Shown piece by piece: positions 20,407 to 29,952 of a DNA stretch of 37,005 bases. Source of the stretch: a virus; IMG/VR virus record IMGVR_UViG_3300023292_000026, positions 1 to 37,005 of that record; one strand, given 5' to 3'. A model generated the notes under the pieces. The model had not been told where the DNA came from, did no database searches, and saw nothing but the letters and a program-made list of their open reading frames with translations. Position 1 is the first letter of the stretch. Each line of letters starts with the position of its first letter. The position numbers and the translations under genes are program-made.

Positions 20407-22530
20407 ATGAATATTCTCAAAAACATAAAACAATTCTTCTCAAAAGGAGAAATCAAAAACCAAATAACAAAAGCATTTGCTAATTTAGCTGGACTACCAA
20501 CGTTAAGTGCTGGAGAATGGTCAGAAGAAAAGTATCTTGAAACATACGACAAGTCGTTAGATGTGTTTGCTTGTGTTAAAAAGATTTCAGCAAAAGTTGC
20601 TTCAATAGAATATAAGTTATTTAGAATTAAAAATTCAAAGGGTGAGCTTGAACAAATATTAGCGCACCCTCTTTTAGATCTATTAGCAAACCCAAGCCCA
20701 TTTGTTAGTAAAGCAAAGTTAATTAAATTAAAAGCAATAAACGAATTACTAACAGGAGATGGATATTGGTATAAGGCAATGATTGGAAATACGGTAGCAG
20801 AGCTTTGGAACTTAAGGCCTGATTGGATTAGAATTATACCAAGCGCAACAGATTATATAAAAGAATATATTTATAGAATACCCGGACAGAAAGAATTACA
20901 TTTTACACCAGAGGAGATTATTCATTTTAACGAGCCATCTCCATTAAAAGAGTTTGCAGATAGAACAGGGCAATCACCAATCAGACCAGCACAAGCAAGA
21001 GTGGACACTGAAGAATATGCCACGAAGTTTCAAAGGAATTTCTTTTTAAATAATGCACGCCTTGATGCAGTATTACAGTCAGATCAACCATTAAATAAGG
21101 ATAGAATAGGAGAAATACGCGATCAATGGAGTAAAAAATACAAAGGAGTAGGAAAGAACTCAAAGATTGGTATTTTACAAAGTGGATTAAAATATGTTCA
21201 AATATCAACTGCTCAAAAGGATATGGACTATATATCAGGTCTTAAAGCGACAAGGGATGATATATTTATGGCCTTTGAAATGCCAAAGTCAGTTATAGGG
21301 ATAGCAGAGGATGTTAATAGGGCCAATGCTGACGCAGCTATGGCAAGTTTTTTAACAGAGAACATTAAACCAAAGATGAGAGATTTTGTAGATACACTAA
21401 ATCAATTCCTAGTTCCTCATTTTGGTAAAGGATTGATATTAGATTTTGTTGATCCATCACCAGAGAACGTAGAGGAAAAATTAAAGATATATGAGAATGC
21501 TTCAGATAATGGATGGATGACACCAAATGAAATTAGAGAGAAAGAGGGATTAATGCCATTGAAAATTGGTGGAGAAGAAACATTAGCAAGCAGTAAAATC
21601 AATTCAATAGTAGGTTTATCTATGTATATACCTCACAAAAGAACAGTTATATTAGGACAACCAGTTCAATCAGGTATCTTTGAGGGAAGAAAAGAATTGT
21701 TTAACGACATTAGGATTAAAGAATTAAAAGATAAAATTGGAAAGCAATATAAAAAGAAAGCATCAAAAGAAAAAAAAGAATTAGATGAGTTAAAACAAGA
21801 AAAGAGAAAGATAATATGGAGAACATATTTAGCAGATTTAGATCGCAGAAAGAATATATTACTGCCAGTTGTTAGAAAATTCTTAATAGATCAAGAGAAA
21901 AGATTGTTTAGAATTATAAACGAAAAGGATTATAAGTATGAAACTAATTATAAGAAGCATATTAAGAAAGCATTATTAGATTTTGATTGGGAAGTAGAGA
22001 ATGAAAGATTAATGGCAGCAATTACACCATCAGAATTAAAGATATTAAAAATATCCGGCAACGCAGCATTAGCTAGGGTTGGTGTTGGTAAACCATTTAT
22101 ATCAGAGGGATTTATAGGAGTATGGTTACAAAACCAGATCAAAGTGGACTCTTCCTTAATAAACAAAACAACTAGAACAAAATTATCAAAACAATACTAC
22201 GAAGCATTAGCCAAAGGAGAGGGAATCAATGAAATTAAAGATAGAGTTAAGGGAGTATATAAGATTAGAGGAGATGCAGAAGCTGTTAGGATAGCAAGAA
22301 CTCAAACAGGAGCTATTATAAACGAAGCAAGCGTGGAAGCATACAAGCAAAGTGGAGTCGTGCCGAAGAAAGAATGGATTGCCACAATGGATGACAGGGT
22401 TAGACCAGAACACGCAGCAGCAGATGGACAAGTTGTAGATGTAGACAAACCATTTGAGGTTGGTGGACATTTAAAAAATGCTCCAGATGATATAAATTGT
22501 AGGTGCGCAGTTGGCCCATTTATAGAATAA
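20407..22530 (+). CDS. Portal protein fused to a MuF-type minor head domain
   Basis: The product has 707 residues. About 1-400 is an HK97-family portal: SLDVFACVKKISAKVASI, HPLLDLLANPSPF, ELWNLRPDWIRII, FQRNFFLNNARLDAVL, then KATRDDIFMAFEMPKSVIG. About 410-520 is a lysine-rich linker. About 600-707 is a Phage_Mu_F/SPP1 gp7 domain: RIARTQTGAIINEASVEAY, WIATMDDRVRPEHAAADGQ and NCRCAVGPF. The portal is the dodecameric DNA channel at one capsid vertex; MuF proteins are carried inside the head. Here both come as one chain, known in some phages but less common. The very short leader and strong promoter suggest high late expression. Confidence 0.9.
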   Translation: MNILKNIKQFFSKGEIKNQITKAFANLAGLPTLSAGEWSEEKYLETYDKSLDVFACVKKISAKVASIEYKLFRIKNSKGELEQILAHPLLDLLANPSPFVSKAKLIKLKAINELLTGDGYWYKAMIGNTVAELWNLRPDWIRIIPSATDYIKEYIYRIPGQKELHFTPEEIIHFNEPSPLKEFADRTGQSPIRPAQARVDTEEYATKFQRNFFLNNARLDAVLQSDQPLNKDRIGEIRDQWSKKYKGVGKNSKIGILQSGLKYVQISTAQKDMDYISGLKATRDDIFMAFEMPKSVIGIAEDVNRANADAAMASFLTENIKPKMRDFVDTLNQFLVPHFGKGLILDFVDPSPENVEEKLKIYENASDNGWMTPNEIREKEGLMPLKIGGEETLASSKINSIVGLSMYIPHKRTVILGQPVQSGIFEGRKELFNDIRIKELKDKIGKQYKKKASKEKKELDELKQEKRKIIWRTYLADLDRRKNILLPVVRKFLIDQEKRLFRIINEKDYKYETNYKKHIKKALLDFDWEVENERLMAAITPSELKILKISGNAALARVGVGKPFISEGFIGVWLQNQIKVDSSLINKTTRTKLSKQYYEALAKGEGINEIKDRVKGVYKIRGDAEAVRIARTQTGAIINEASVEAYKQSGVVPKKEWIATMDDRVRPEHAAADGQVVDVDKPFEVGGHLKNAPDDINCRCAVGPFIE

Positions 22531-22548
22531 TAAAATTAATATAATATT

Positions 22549-23442
22549 ATGGTTAAAAAAGATCTAATTTTTGAAGTAAAAGCATCTAACGATGACAACA
22601 GAACAATAGAGGGAGTGTTTTCAACTGCCGATGTTGATCGTTCTGGTGATCCTCCAATAGAACAGGAGAGCTGGAATTTAAAGAACTTTAAAAAGAATCC
22701 AGTAGTTCTATTTGCTCACGATAGCAGAAACATACCAATCGGAAAGGTTACTAAATTAAAGTTAGACGAGAAAGGAAATCTTGCAGGTAAGATTATGTTT
22801 GCAGTTGACGAGGGAGTAGGTATTTATGGAGATTTAATAAAAACAGTATACAACTTATATAAGGGTAAGTTTATGCGCGCATTTTCAGTAGGGTTTAAGC
22901 TGGGAGAAATAACAGATGATAAAAAAGGAATGAAATTAGTTAAGAATGAATTATTAGAAATATCTTGTGTTCCTGTCCCGGCCAATGCATTAGCTTTAGC
23001 AAAATCAAAAGGATTAGATTTAGAAGCCCTTGAGAAAGTAGACGAGATTGAGGAAACAATAGATTTCAAGAAAGACGCAGAAAGCAACGAGGATAGCACT
23101 GATGAGGGAGCAGAGGACACAGGGGATAATAATGAGGAAGCAGAGGAAAACACGCCAGAGGATGACACAGGCGACACAGGGGACGCCACAGACGACGAAA
23201 AATCATTTAACCTAATAGTAAATACAGAATTAAAGGAGATAAAAATAGAGGATCAAGACGGGAAAGAATTAGGTAAGGTAAATATCTCCAACGAAGTTAA
23301 AAATCTTTTATTTAAAGATAAACAGGTCGTGACCGAAAGCTCTAACGAGCAAAAGGAAAAATCGCCGAAGAAAGCGATAAAAACCTTAAACAAAATAATC
23401 CGAACGCTTCTCACAGAGAAGCAAAAGGTTAGAAGTAATTAG
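22549..23442 (+). CDS. Prohead protease with acidic scaffold-like tail
   Basis: The product has 297 residues. About 1-160 is an HK97-type prohead protease (S78/U35): EGVFSTADVDRSGD, VLFAHDSRNIPIG with His57, GKFMRAFSVGFKLG with Ser113, then NELLEISCVPVPANALA. Residues about 180-235 are almost entirely Asp, Glu, Thr, Gly and Ala. The tail ends with a basic helix (IIRTLLTEKQKVRSN). Such tails act as internal scaffold for capsid assembly and are digested by the protease. No separate scaffold gene is present and the capsid protein follows ten bases later, consistent with a fused protease-scaffold. Confidence 0.88.
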   Translation: MVKKDLIFEVKASNDDNRTIEGVFSTADVDRSGDPPIEQESWNLKNFKKNPVVLFAHDSRNIPIGKVTKLKLDEKGNLAGKIMFAVDEGVGIYGDLIKTVYNLYKGKFMRAFSVGFKLGEITDDKKGMKLVKNELLEISCVPVPANALALAKSKGLDLEALEKVDEIEETIDFKKDAESNEDSTDEGAEDTGDNNEEAEENTPEDDTGDTGDATDDEKSFNLIVNTELKEIKIEDQDGKELGKVNISNEVKNLLFKDKQVVTESSNEQKEKSPKKAIKTLNKIIRTLLTEKQKVRSN

Positions 23443-23451
23443 ATATTTTTT

Positions 23452-24738
23452 ATGTTCGTATTAAAAGATATTTTAGCCAAAGAACTCAAAGACCTTTCTG
23501 ATGAAGAAAAAGCATTTTTAGCTGAACACGCCAGTGAATTAACTGACGAACAAGCTAAAAGTTTTGAAATCACCAAAGAAGTTGATGAGGGAATTGACAC
23601 AAAGGGATTAGGGGAATTGATTAAACTTGAAGTAGATCAAAAAGTTAAATCAGTTGTAGATAAAATGGTTGCAGTTAAGAGAGGAGAAATCAATGTAGCC
23701 AGTGAAACATTGCCATCAAGTGGTAAATGGTCACAAAAGACAATGGATTGGTGTGTATCGTTGACGCAAGGAGATTTAATGCAAATGAAAGCATTAACAA
23801 CTTCTTCTGGTGATACCCCAAAAGCAGGATATACTATTCCATCTGAATTATTTAACGAAATAATTAGATTAATAGAGGATGTATATGGTGTTGCTCGTAG
23901 AGAAATGAGATATTTACCTTTCAGCGGCCCAGGAAATACTAGAGATATTACCGCATTAGGTAGTTCTGTTTCTATGACTTGGACTGATGAAGCCATATCA
24001 AAGACAGCCACACAACCTGTATTCGTAAGAGTACAACAAACATTAAAGAAATTGGCTTGCATTATTCCTATGACAGAGGAATTGTTACAGGATACTGCAA
24101 TCAACTTACCTGGCTTGTTAGCTGACTTAGTAGCTGAAGCAACTGCGCAAGAAGAAGATGAGCAATTCTTTGATGGTAATGGTGCGCCTTGGACTGGTAT
24201 TTGTAATAACGGAAGTGTAACTCCTGTTGTTATGGCTGCTGCATTAGGATTTGCCGACATTACTGCTGAAAACTTACTAGATATGCAAGATGCAGGTTTA
24301 GTAGGTGCTCACAATGGAGCTAAATACTATATGCAAAGAACTATTTTCAGTTATGTTAGAAAATTGAGAGAAGATTCAATAGCTGCTGGAGATGGTCTAG
24401 GAGCATTCATTTACCAAAGGCCACAAGGAGAAATTCCTGCAACTATTTGGAATTATCCTTTTGAATTAGTAGAGGGAATGCCTGACAAAAATGATAACGC
24501 CATCAATAAGGGTTTTGTTATTTTTGGTAATCTTAAGCGTTATGCCATTTATGGAGACAAAGGTGGTATGCAGGTTAAGATTTTAACAGAAGCTACCATT
24601 ACTGATACAGACAGACAGACCTCAATCAATCTTGGTCAACAGGATATGATTGCTTATAGGTTTGTGGAAAGGGTTGGTTATGTTTTACCAAAACCAACTG
24701 CCATTGTTGTTCTTAAGACATCAGGAACAATTAGCTAA
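23452..24738 (+). CDS. Major capsid protein, HK97 fold
   Basis: The product has 428 residues. The first 100 or so are a charged helical delta-type domain (LAKELKDLSDEEKAFLAEH), normally removed by the prohead protease. The HK97 fold follows from about 110: AGYTIPSELFNEIIRLIED, EEDEQFFDGNGAPWTGIC in the E-loop/A-domain region, and a C-terminus with GDKGGMQVKIL and QDMIAYRFVERVGYVLP. It forms the icosahedral shell. Codon use shifts toward GCT, GGT and CTT compared with the AGA/TTA/ATA-heavy neighbours, consistent with a highly expressed protein. A long hairpin follows the stop. Confidence 0.92.
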   Translation: MFVLKDILAKELKDLSDEEKAFLAEHASELTDEQAKSFEITKEVDEGIDTKGLGELIKLEVDQKVKSVVDKMVAVKRGEINVASETLPSSGKWSQKTMDWCVSLTQGDLMQMKALTTSSGDTPKAGYTIPSELFNEIIRLIEDVYGVARREMRYLPFSGPGNTRDITALGSSVSMTWTDEAISKTATQPVFVRVQQTLKKLACIIPMTEELLQDTAINLPGLLADLVAEATAQEEDEQFFDGNGAPWTGICNNGSVTPVVMAAALGFADITAENLLDMQDAGLVGAHNGAKYYMQRTIFSYVRKLREDSIAAGDGLGAFIYQRPQGEIPATIWNYPFELVEGMPDKNDNAINKGFVIFGNLKRYAIYGDKGGMQVKILTEATITDTDRQTSINLGQQDMIAYRFVERVGYVLPKPTAIVVLKTSGTIS

Positions 24739-24745
24739 AGAGATA

Positions 24746-24782
24746 GGATATGGGGTTGCAATAAGAGGCAACCCCTATATCC
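24746..24782 (+). terminator. Long hairpin after the capsid gene
   Basis: GGATATGGGGTTGC (24746-24759) pairs with GCAACCCCTATATCC (24768-24782): 14 pairs with one bulged base and an 8-base loop. There is no U tract. After a capsid gene such a stem commonly reduces read-through or protects the abundant mRNA; here I infer transcript stabilisation or partial termination. Confidence 0.7.
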
Positions 24783-24797
24783 GAATAATAAGTTTGT

Positions 24798-24983
24798 ATG
24801 AATTATAAAAATAAACAGTTTATAAATTATAAAACGCGTATGGGAGAAGTAAAAATAGAAAAAAAGGTCAGTTTCTATGATCCAATAGTTAACGCTTGCA
24901 GAGAAATTTCTGTTAGTAATGCTAAAAAGTATTTAGCTGGCGTAGAAAAAATTAAGAAACAACTAGATAAACTTAACAAATAA
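24798..24983 (+). CDS. Hypothetical basic protein, 61 aa
   Basis: A small, lysine-rich protein (YKNKQFINYKTRMGEV, then AKKYLAGVEKIKKQLDKL) between the capsid and a structural gene. It could be a minor head component. No family recognised. Confidence 0.6.
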   Translation: MNYKNKQFINYKTRMGEVKIEKKVSFYDPIVNACREISVSNAKKYLAGVEKIKKQLDKLNK

Positions 24984-24988
24984 TCTTT

Positions 24989-25477
24989 ATGATTAGATTA
25001 AAAGATAAAGGCACATTCAAAAAGAGGTGGACTATTGAAAGATTTGCTTCACAGGCAGATTTTGAGAAAGGAAACTGCTATAAAAAAAGTGTTGTAAATC
25101 ATAATGTTTTGGCTAATGGTGGTATTAACGAGCTATGGACGCTTGTTTGTGCAGCCACAGGCATTAGATTTGATAATACAAATGCTTATCTTATAACAGG
25201 AACAGGAGTCGGCGCTGCCGCAGCTGCTGATGTAGAGGGAACATTTACAGCAGGAGTAGCAAAGGGTATGGAAGCAGGTTATCCAACTTATGGAACTCTT
25301 CAAAAAGCAACTTGGAGAGCATTATTTGGAGCAGGCGATGCTAATCAGGCTTGGAATGAATTTGGAGTTATGAATGCATCAACAGGAGAACAATTATTAA
25401 ATCGTCTTGTTTCTGCACAAGGAACTAAAACAGTAGGACAGGTTTGGCAATTAACATTCGACATTACATTATCATAG
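24989..25477 (+). CDS. Conserved phage structural protein, likely head-associated
   Basis: The product has 162 residues. VVNHNVLANGGINELWTL, NAYLITGTGVGAAAAADV, AKGMEAGYPTYG, NQAWNEFGVMNASTGEQLLNRL and GTKTVGQVWQLTFDITLS make up a block I recognise from hypothetical proteins next to capsid genes in many siphophages. It is probably a small beta-rich decoration or minor virion protein. I know of no assigned biochemical role. Confidence 0.65.
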   Translation: MIRLKDKGTFKKRWTIERFASQADFEKGNCYKKSVVNHNVLANGGINELWTLVCAATGIRFDNTNAYLITGTGVGAAAAADVEGTFTAGVAKGMEAGYPTYGTLQKATWRALFGAGDANQAWNEFGVMNASTGEQLLNRLVSAQGTKTVGQVWQLTFDITLS

Positions 25478-25523
25478 GTATAGATGAAATAGTTTGAAAA
25501 TATATACTTAATAACTTTTAGAT

Positions 25524-28112
25524 ATGTCTACAATATTCAAAAATATAGTTAATCGTTTTAATACAACGATAAAAGCCGGGAGCAGTATCAATAATTCTGA
25601 TGATCCTGTTACTTTTAATATTACAGACGATACAGGACTACCGTCAGAGCCATTTTATATAACAGTAGAACAATTAACAGACAATACTGTATATGAGAGA
25701 ATGCTCGTTACGGGTGTATCAGGAGATGAATTAACAGCAACGCGTGCGCAAGACGGATCATCAAAACAAACATTCGCTGCCGGTGATCTAGTGCAGATAA
25801 GAGTTATAGCAGCTCATATTGACGAGCCAACAGATGCTATAAATATATTAGAGGACATAAAAGATTATGCTGATAGCCCAATGGTTATTGCCGGAGGAGT
25901 AATTTCAGATGGAACGAATGCAGGAACATTTAAAGTAACTGCTTTAACTGCTTTATTTAGAACAACAGATAGTATAACAGGAGAATTAGTTGAGTTAGCA
26001 TTAGCAGAACAAGATAACCAAGCAATTACTGCTGCTGATACGACTTATTTTATTAGTTTAAATTATAATGATGGAGTAACACCAACAATTACTTTATCAA
26101 CAACAAAACCTTATGGGCCAGACGCTGCCGATTATAGAAACATACCAATAGGAAAAGTAATGAAAGATGGAAGCGATAATGTTCATTATATTTCAGGTGG
26201 ATTTAATTTTCAAGACGGAGTTGAGAAACTTCATCAAAGAGCATTAGAATTAAGAGCATTAGAATTACAAAGTGGCTCTACTATTGCTTATTCAGGAACA
26301 AATAATTTTACAATGGAATTAGGAGTGGCTTATGGTGGAATAAATAGAATTTCTTTTGCTCAATATGATAGTGCAGCAGTTCAATTTACAGGAGTTAGAG
26401 GAGATGGAGGAGCTGGTTGGACGGAAGCTCTATCAAATGTTATTGACTATGCTCACTATGATGATGGAGCAGGAGCATTAGGAAATATAGCAAACAACAA
26501 ATATGGAGTTCATTGGGTTTATAGACACATAGACGATGGACACGTTTACGTCAGATTAGGACTTGATAGTTATTCTTTAGCTGGAGCAGAGGATGCACAA
26601 GAGCCAACAAAACCAACTCACTTGTCAGATTTTGGAGTTTTAATAGGAAAAATAATTGCTCCACAAGCAGGGGGAAGTTTTACTCTTATTCAAATGGTAA
26701 CTGATATAATATTCACAGGAACGGCCGCTTCTGATCACGGAAATCTTACTGGATTAGCAGATGATGACCATACTCAATACGCTTTATTAGTAGGCAGAGC
26801 AGGTGGTCAAACTTTAATAGGTGGAACAGCAAGTGGAAATGATTTAACTTTACAGTCAAGTTCAGATGGAACAAAGGGAAATATTTATTTGGGTGCTGCA
26901 CAAACTTCTTATTTTGATGAAACAACAGAGAATTTAATAATCACAGGAGATATAGGTTTAACTGGCACAAGAGTAGTAAAAGGTTGGTTTGATGATTTAG
27001 AAGTAACTAATCCTATTGCTGGATCTATCACAGGACAAGCTGCAACAGTAGCAACTATTACTGGTTTAGCTCCTGATACAGCTACTGAAGCTGCCGCACA
27101 AGCTGCTATAACTTCTTTAGGAACACTTACAGGACTAACTATGGGTGGAAATATAGTAATGGCAGACAATTCTATTACTGGAATAGATACTTTAACATTT
27201 ACAGACACAGCAGGAACAATAGCAGGCATTGCTAATGGTAATTTACTTGATAAAACTGCTGCTGAAACTATTACAGGATATTATCTTTTTGACAGAAATT
27301 TTACAGGAACTACTGAAGTAGGTATGCGAGTAGATATGGATAAAACAGTAGGCAGTAATAGAACAAGCAATGACACTGCTTTTAATTGTGATAATGCTCA
27401 AGTAGTAGATGAAACATTTACTAATTCTGGATATAGTTCAGGAATAGGAATAACATCTTATAAAGTTGGATTAGGAACTTTATCTAAATTATATGGAGAA
27501 AGAATATTATATGGTTCAAGTGGAGCAGATAAAGGAACAATAACAACTGCTTATGGATTACAAATATTCCCATTATTAGGTTCAGCAACTTCAGCTATTA
27601 CAACGAACTATGGAATAAAGATTGAAAATATGGTAGGCACTACCAAGTATGCCATTTATTCAGGAACAGGTGCTGTTCATTTTGGAGATACATTAGCTTG
27701 TGGTGCTATAACTTCTACTGGAGGAACTAATTTTTCTTCTAATAACACAAAAATAGTAAGAGGAACAAAAGCTATGACTGGTTCTGCTGTAGATGTAGCA
27801 GAGGTTCAACTTGGTGGAAGTTGGGAAACTCAAGTAATAGAAGTTAAAGTTGTGCAGGGAGGAGGTCAAGTCATTGTTTCGCAAAAAGAATCTTCTACTT
27901 GGAGGGGACATTCTTCAACTACCCCAACTCAAAATGGAGCTACTACTACAGTATGGGGAGACGGAACAATTACTATAACCTATACGGCAGATGCTGCTGG
28001 TGGAATTACAATAGCATTAACTGGAACAGATGAATATTATCAAATATTTGAAATAAGTATTATGGGCGGAACTGATGCGGGAGTAGGAAATGCCACAATA
28101 ACGCTTTTATAA
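25524..28112 (+). CDS. Large fibre-like virion protein in the head module
   Basis: The product has 862 residues. N-terminus about 1-100: a beta domain (TRAQDGSSKQTFAAGDLVQIRV), often an attachment domain in fibre proteins. Middle: GLADDDHTQYALLVGRAGG near 411, GNDLTLQSSSDGTKGNIYLG and TMGGNIVMADNSITGI repeats, all typical of trimeric phage fibres. C-terminus (about 745-862): a Gly/Thr/Ser-rich beta domain (VRGTKAMTGSAVDVAEVQLG). Its position between capsid and neck genes, far from the tail fibre, suggests a capsid-attached fibre or decoration that may bind host or other surfaces. Codons resemble those of the capsid gene, suggesting good expression. Confidence 0.78.
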   Translation: MSTIFKNIVNRFNTTIKAGSSINNSDDPVTFNITDDTGLPSEPFYITVEQLTDNTVYERMLVTGVSGDELTATRAQDGSSKQTFAAGDLVQIRVIAAHIDEPTDAINILEDIKDYADSPMVIAGGVISDGTNAGTFKVTALTALFRTTDSITGELVELALAEQDNQAITAADTTYFISLNYNDGVTPTITLSTTKPYGPDAADYRNIPIGKVMKDGSDNVHYISGGFNFQDGVEKLHQRALELRALELQSGSTIAYSGTNNFTMELGVAYGGINRISFAQYDSAAVQFTGVRGDGGAGWTEALSNVIDYAHYDDGAGALGNIANNKYGVHWVYRHIDDGHVYVRLGLDSYSLAGAEDAQEPTKPTHLSDFGVLIGKIIAPQAGGSFTLIQMVTDIIFTGTAASDHGNLTGLADDDHTQYALLVGRAGGQTLIGGTASGNDLTLQSSSDGTKGNIYLGAAQTSYFDETTENLIITGDIGLTGTRVVKGWFDDLEVTNPIAGSITGQAATVATITGLAPDTATEAAAQAAITSLGTLTGLTMGGNIVMADNSITGIDTLTFTDTAGTIAGIANGNLLDKTAAETITGYYLFDRNFTGTTEVGMRVDMDKTVGSNRTSNDTAFNCDNAQVVDETFTNSGYSSGIGITSYKVGLGTLSKLYGERILYGSSGADKGTITTAYGLQIFPLLGSATSAITTNYGIKIENMVGTTKYAIYSGTGAVHFGDTLACGAITSTGGTNFSSNNTKIVRGTKAMTGSAVDVAEVQLGGSWETQVIEVKVVQGGGQVIVSQKESSTWRGHSSTTPTQNGATTTVWGDGTITITYTADAAGGITIALTGTDEYYQIFEISIMGGTDAGVGNATITLL

Positions 28113-28138
28113 GGTTAATTAGAAATGAATAAACTAAT

Positions 28139-28333
28139 ATGAAACAAGAGTTCGTAAATTTCAAAATCTTTATCTGGGCGATAGCAATAATCTTAGGATT
28201 ATTCGGTATTAGCTTTGGTATGATAGCAAACGCACAATTAAAAGCAGATGGAGCATATCATAGTATATATCAGATTAGAACAGACATAGAAATAATAAAA
28301 ACAGATTTGAATTGGATCAAGGATAAAATATAA
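28139..28333 (+). CDS. Small membrane-anchored protein, 64 aa
   Basis: Residues about 10-30 are a hydrophobic helix (FIWAIAIILGLFGISFGMIA), followed by a polar helix (YQIRTDIEIIKTDLNWI). The one-span topology with a coiled cytoplasmic or periplasmic part resembles spanin- or holin-like accessory proteins, but it lies in the head module. Function unknown. Confidence 0.65.
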   Translation: MKQEFVNFKIFIWAIAIILGLFGISFGMIANAQLKADGAYHSIYQIRTDIEIIKTDLNWIKDKI

Positions 28334-28335
28334 AT

Positions 28336-29349
28336 ATGTTTGATAGAATAATATTTGACAAGCCAACTTATGATGGTTTAGACCATTGGGAGAAGTCAGA
28401 ATCAGATACTGGCGCTGGAGTAGATTCAATAACAGGATTGTTAGTACAGCTAGGAATATCAGATACAGGAACAGGTGTGGATGCAATAATGGCACTATTA
28501 TCAGAGTTAACTTTAAGTGATACTGGTAGTGGATCAGATGCATTGACAGACATAGCAAGCCAAATAACAGCGTCAGATACAGGGACAGGAACAGAGTCAT
28601 TAGCATTACTGGCCCAAATAGCTTTAAGTGACACAGGAACTGGGGCAGAAGCATTAGCCTTGTTAATTAGTATAGCTTTATCAGATACTGGTACTGGGAC
28701 AGAAGTATTAGACATATTGGTTAATTTAGCATTAAGTGATACAGGAGTAGGAATAGATATAATAAATTCATTAACAAACGCGATAAGTGTCAGTGATACA
28801 GGAGTAGGAATTGAAGCATTAAATATATTAGCACAAATAGCATTAGCAGATTTAGGATCAGGAGTAGAGAATATTACAAGGAATAAAGAAATGACTTTAT
28901 CTGATACTGGAACTGGAGTGGAAGCATTATCAATACTGACTAATGTAGCTTTATCAGATACAGGATTAGGAGTAGAGGCATTATCAACACTTATGTCATT
29001 AACTATTAGTGATACAGGCACAGGAACTGAAATAGTAAATATATTGGCCAAGATAGCTTTGTCAGATAACGGAATAGGAACAGAGGGATTATCAATATTA
29101 AATCAAATTATATTAAGTGATAGTGGATTAGGAGTGGAAGCAGCGACTATATTAGCGCAGGTATCATTAAACGACACAGGGATAGGTAATGAAGCATTAG
29201 CAATTATGGCAAAGTTAAGTTTAAGTGATAGTGGAGTTGGTGTAGATGTAATAGAAGTTTTCAAAAAAATAAATCCATACTGCACAAAGACATCTCCATA
29301 TTCTCGTAAGGATTCTCCATATTCAAGGATGTCAAGCAGTTGTAATTAA
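28336..29349 (+). CDS. SDTGTG-repeat structural protein
   Basis: The product has 337 residues: a short N-terminus (FDRIIFDKPTYDGLDHWEK), then 16 tandem units of 18-19 residues with consensus S-D-T-G-x-G-x-E-A-L-x-I-L-x-x-I-A-L, and an end with two SPYSR motifs and three cysteines. The regular Asp/Gly turn and hydrophobic strand spacing fit a beta-solenoid or a calcium-binding stack. Similar DTGxG repeats occur in other phage structural proteins, but I know of no function. Location before the neck genes suggests a head or head-tail component, perhaps a spacer or fibre. Confidence 0.75.
   Translation: MFDRIIFDKPTYDGLDHWEKSESDTGAGVDSITGLLVQLGISDTGTGVDAIMALLSELTLSDTGSGSDALTDIASQITASDTGTGTESLALLAQIALSDTGTGAEALALLISIALSDTGTGTEVLDILVNLALSDTGVGIDIINSLTNAISVSDTGVGIEALNILAQIALADLGSGVENITRNKEMTLSDTGTGVEALSILTNVALSDTGLGVEALSTLMSLTISDTGTGTEIVNILAKIALSDNGIGTEGLSILNQIILSDSGLGVEAATILAQVSLNDTGIGNEALAIMAKLSLSDSGVGVDVIEVFKKINPYCTKTSPYSRKDSPYSRMSSSCN
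28402..29261 (+). repeat. Tandem 54-57 bp coding repeats (16 units)
   Basis: DNA encoding the SDTGTG units, one every 54 bases (57 in the first three and the seventh). Copies are diverged at the DNA level, so this is an old array kept by selection rather than a recent expansion. It creates long open frames on the opposite strand that are not genes. Confidence 0.85.
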
Positions 29350-29366
29350 CAATTAACAAAACAAGT

Positions 29367-29951
29367 ATGTTGGGATATACATCAAAAAATGACATTGAGA
29401 GATATATGTTAGTTGACATAGACGACTCTTATAATACCCAGATTAACGAGTGGATAGAAAGTGTAGAGGCAATGATAAATGATTATACTGGGAGATTATT
29501 TATAGCAGATACGATAGCTTCAATCAGATATTTTGATGGCGATGGATCACATTTACTTTTAATTGATGATTGTGTTTCATTAACAAAGATAGAAATGGGA
29601 GATCCAACAACGACAAAAGACGAATTGGATACAGATGATTATTATGTATATCCATATAACACAACACCAAAGAGAAAGGTATATTATGATAGTATTTTCA
29701 CAAGAGATAATAAAAATATTGATGTAACGGCAAAGTGGGGATATTCAATAGCTGTTCCTAACGATATAAAGTTGGCCACAACTATATTGGTTTCTTTAAT
29801 AATAGAGGAAGCGTGGCAGTCAGAGGGAGAAACCGATAGTGAAAGCATTGGTAGTTATTCAATTACTTACAAGAAAACAGAAACAAACAAGAGTAAAATA
29901 GATAGGGCAATACTTACATTAAATAGGTATCGCAAAATTAACATAGAATAA
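29367..29951 (+). CDS. Head-tail connector (adaptor) protein
   Basis: The product has 194 residues. It begins with LGYTSKNDIERYMLVDID and has an INEWIESVEAMINDYTGRLF helix, the YFDGDGSHLLLIDD strand pair and VPNDIKLATTILVSLIIEE, the order of Phage_connect_1 / HK97 gp6-type adaptors that form a ring below the portal. The next three genes are also neck and tail-end parts, which supports the call. Confidence 0.78.
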   Translation: MLGYTSKNDIERYMLVDIDDSYNTQINEWIESVEAMINDYTGRLFIADTIASIRYFDGDGSHLLLIDDCVSLTKIEMGDPTTTKDELDTDDYYVYPYNTTPKRKVYYDSIFTRDNKNIDVTAKWGYSIAVPNDIKLATTILVSLIIEEAWQSEGETDSESIGSYSITYKKTETNKSKIDRAILTLNRYRKINIE

Positions 29952-29952
29952 A

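Noticed and set aside
23637-24260. Minus-strand frame of 207 codons opposite the capsid gene
   Set aside because: It lies wholly within a clear HK97 capsid gene; it has no start signals and no recognisable family.
28368-29051. Long minus-strand frame (227 codons) opposite the repeat protein
   Set aside because: It is the mirror of the 54-bp coding repeats, has a monotonous VPVS-type composition, and no other gene lies on the minus strand.
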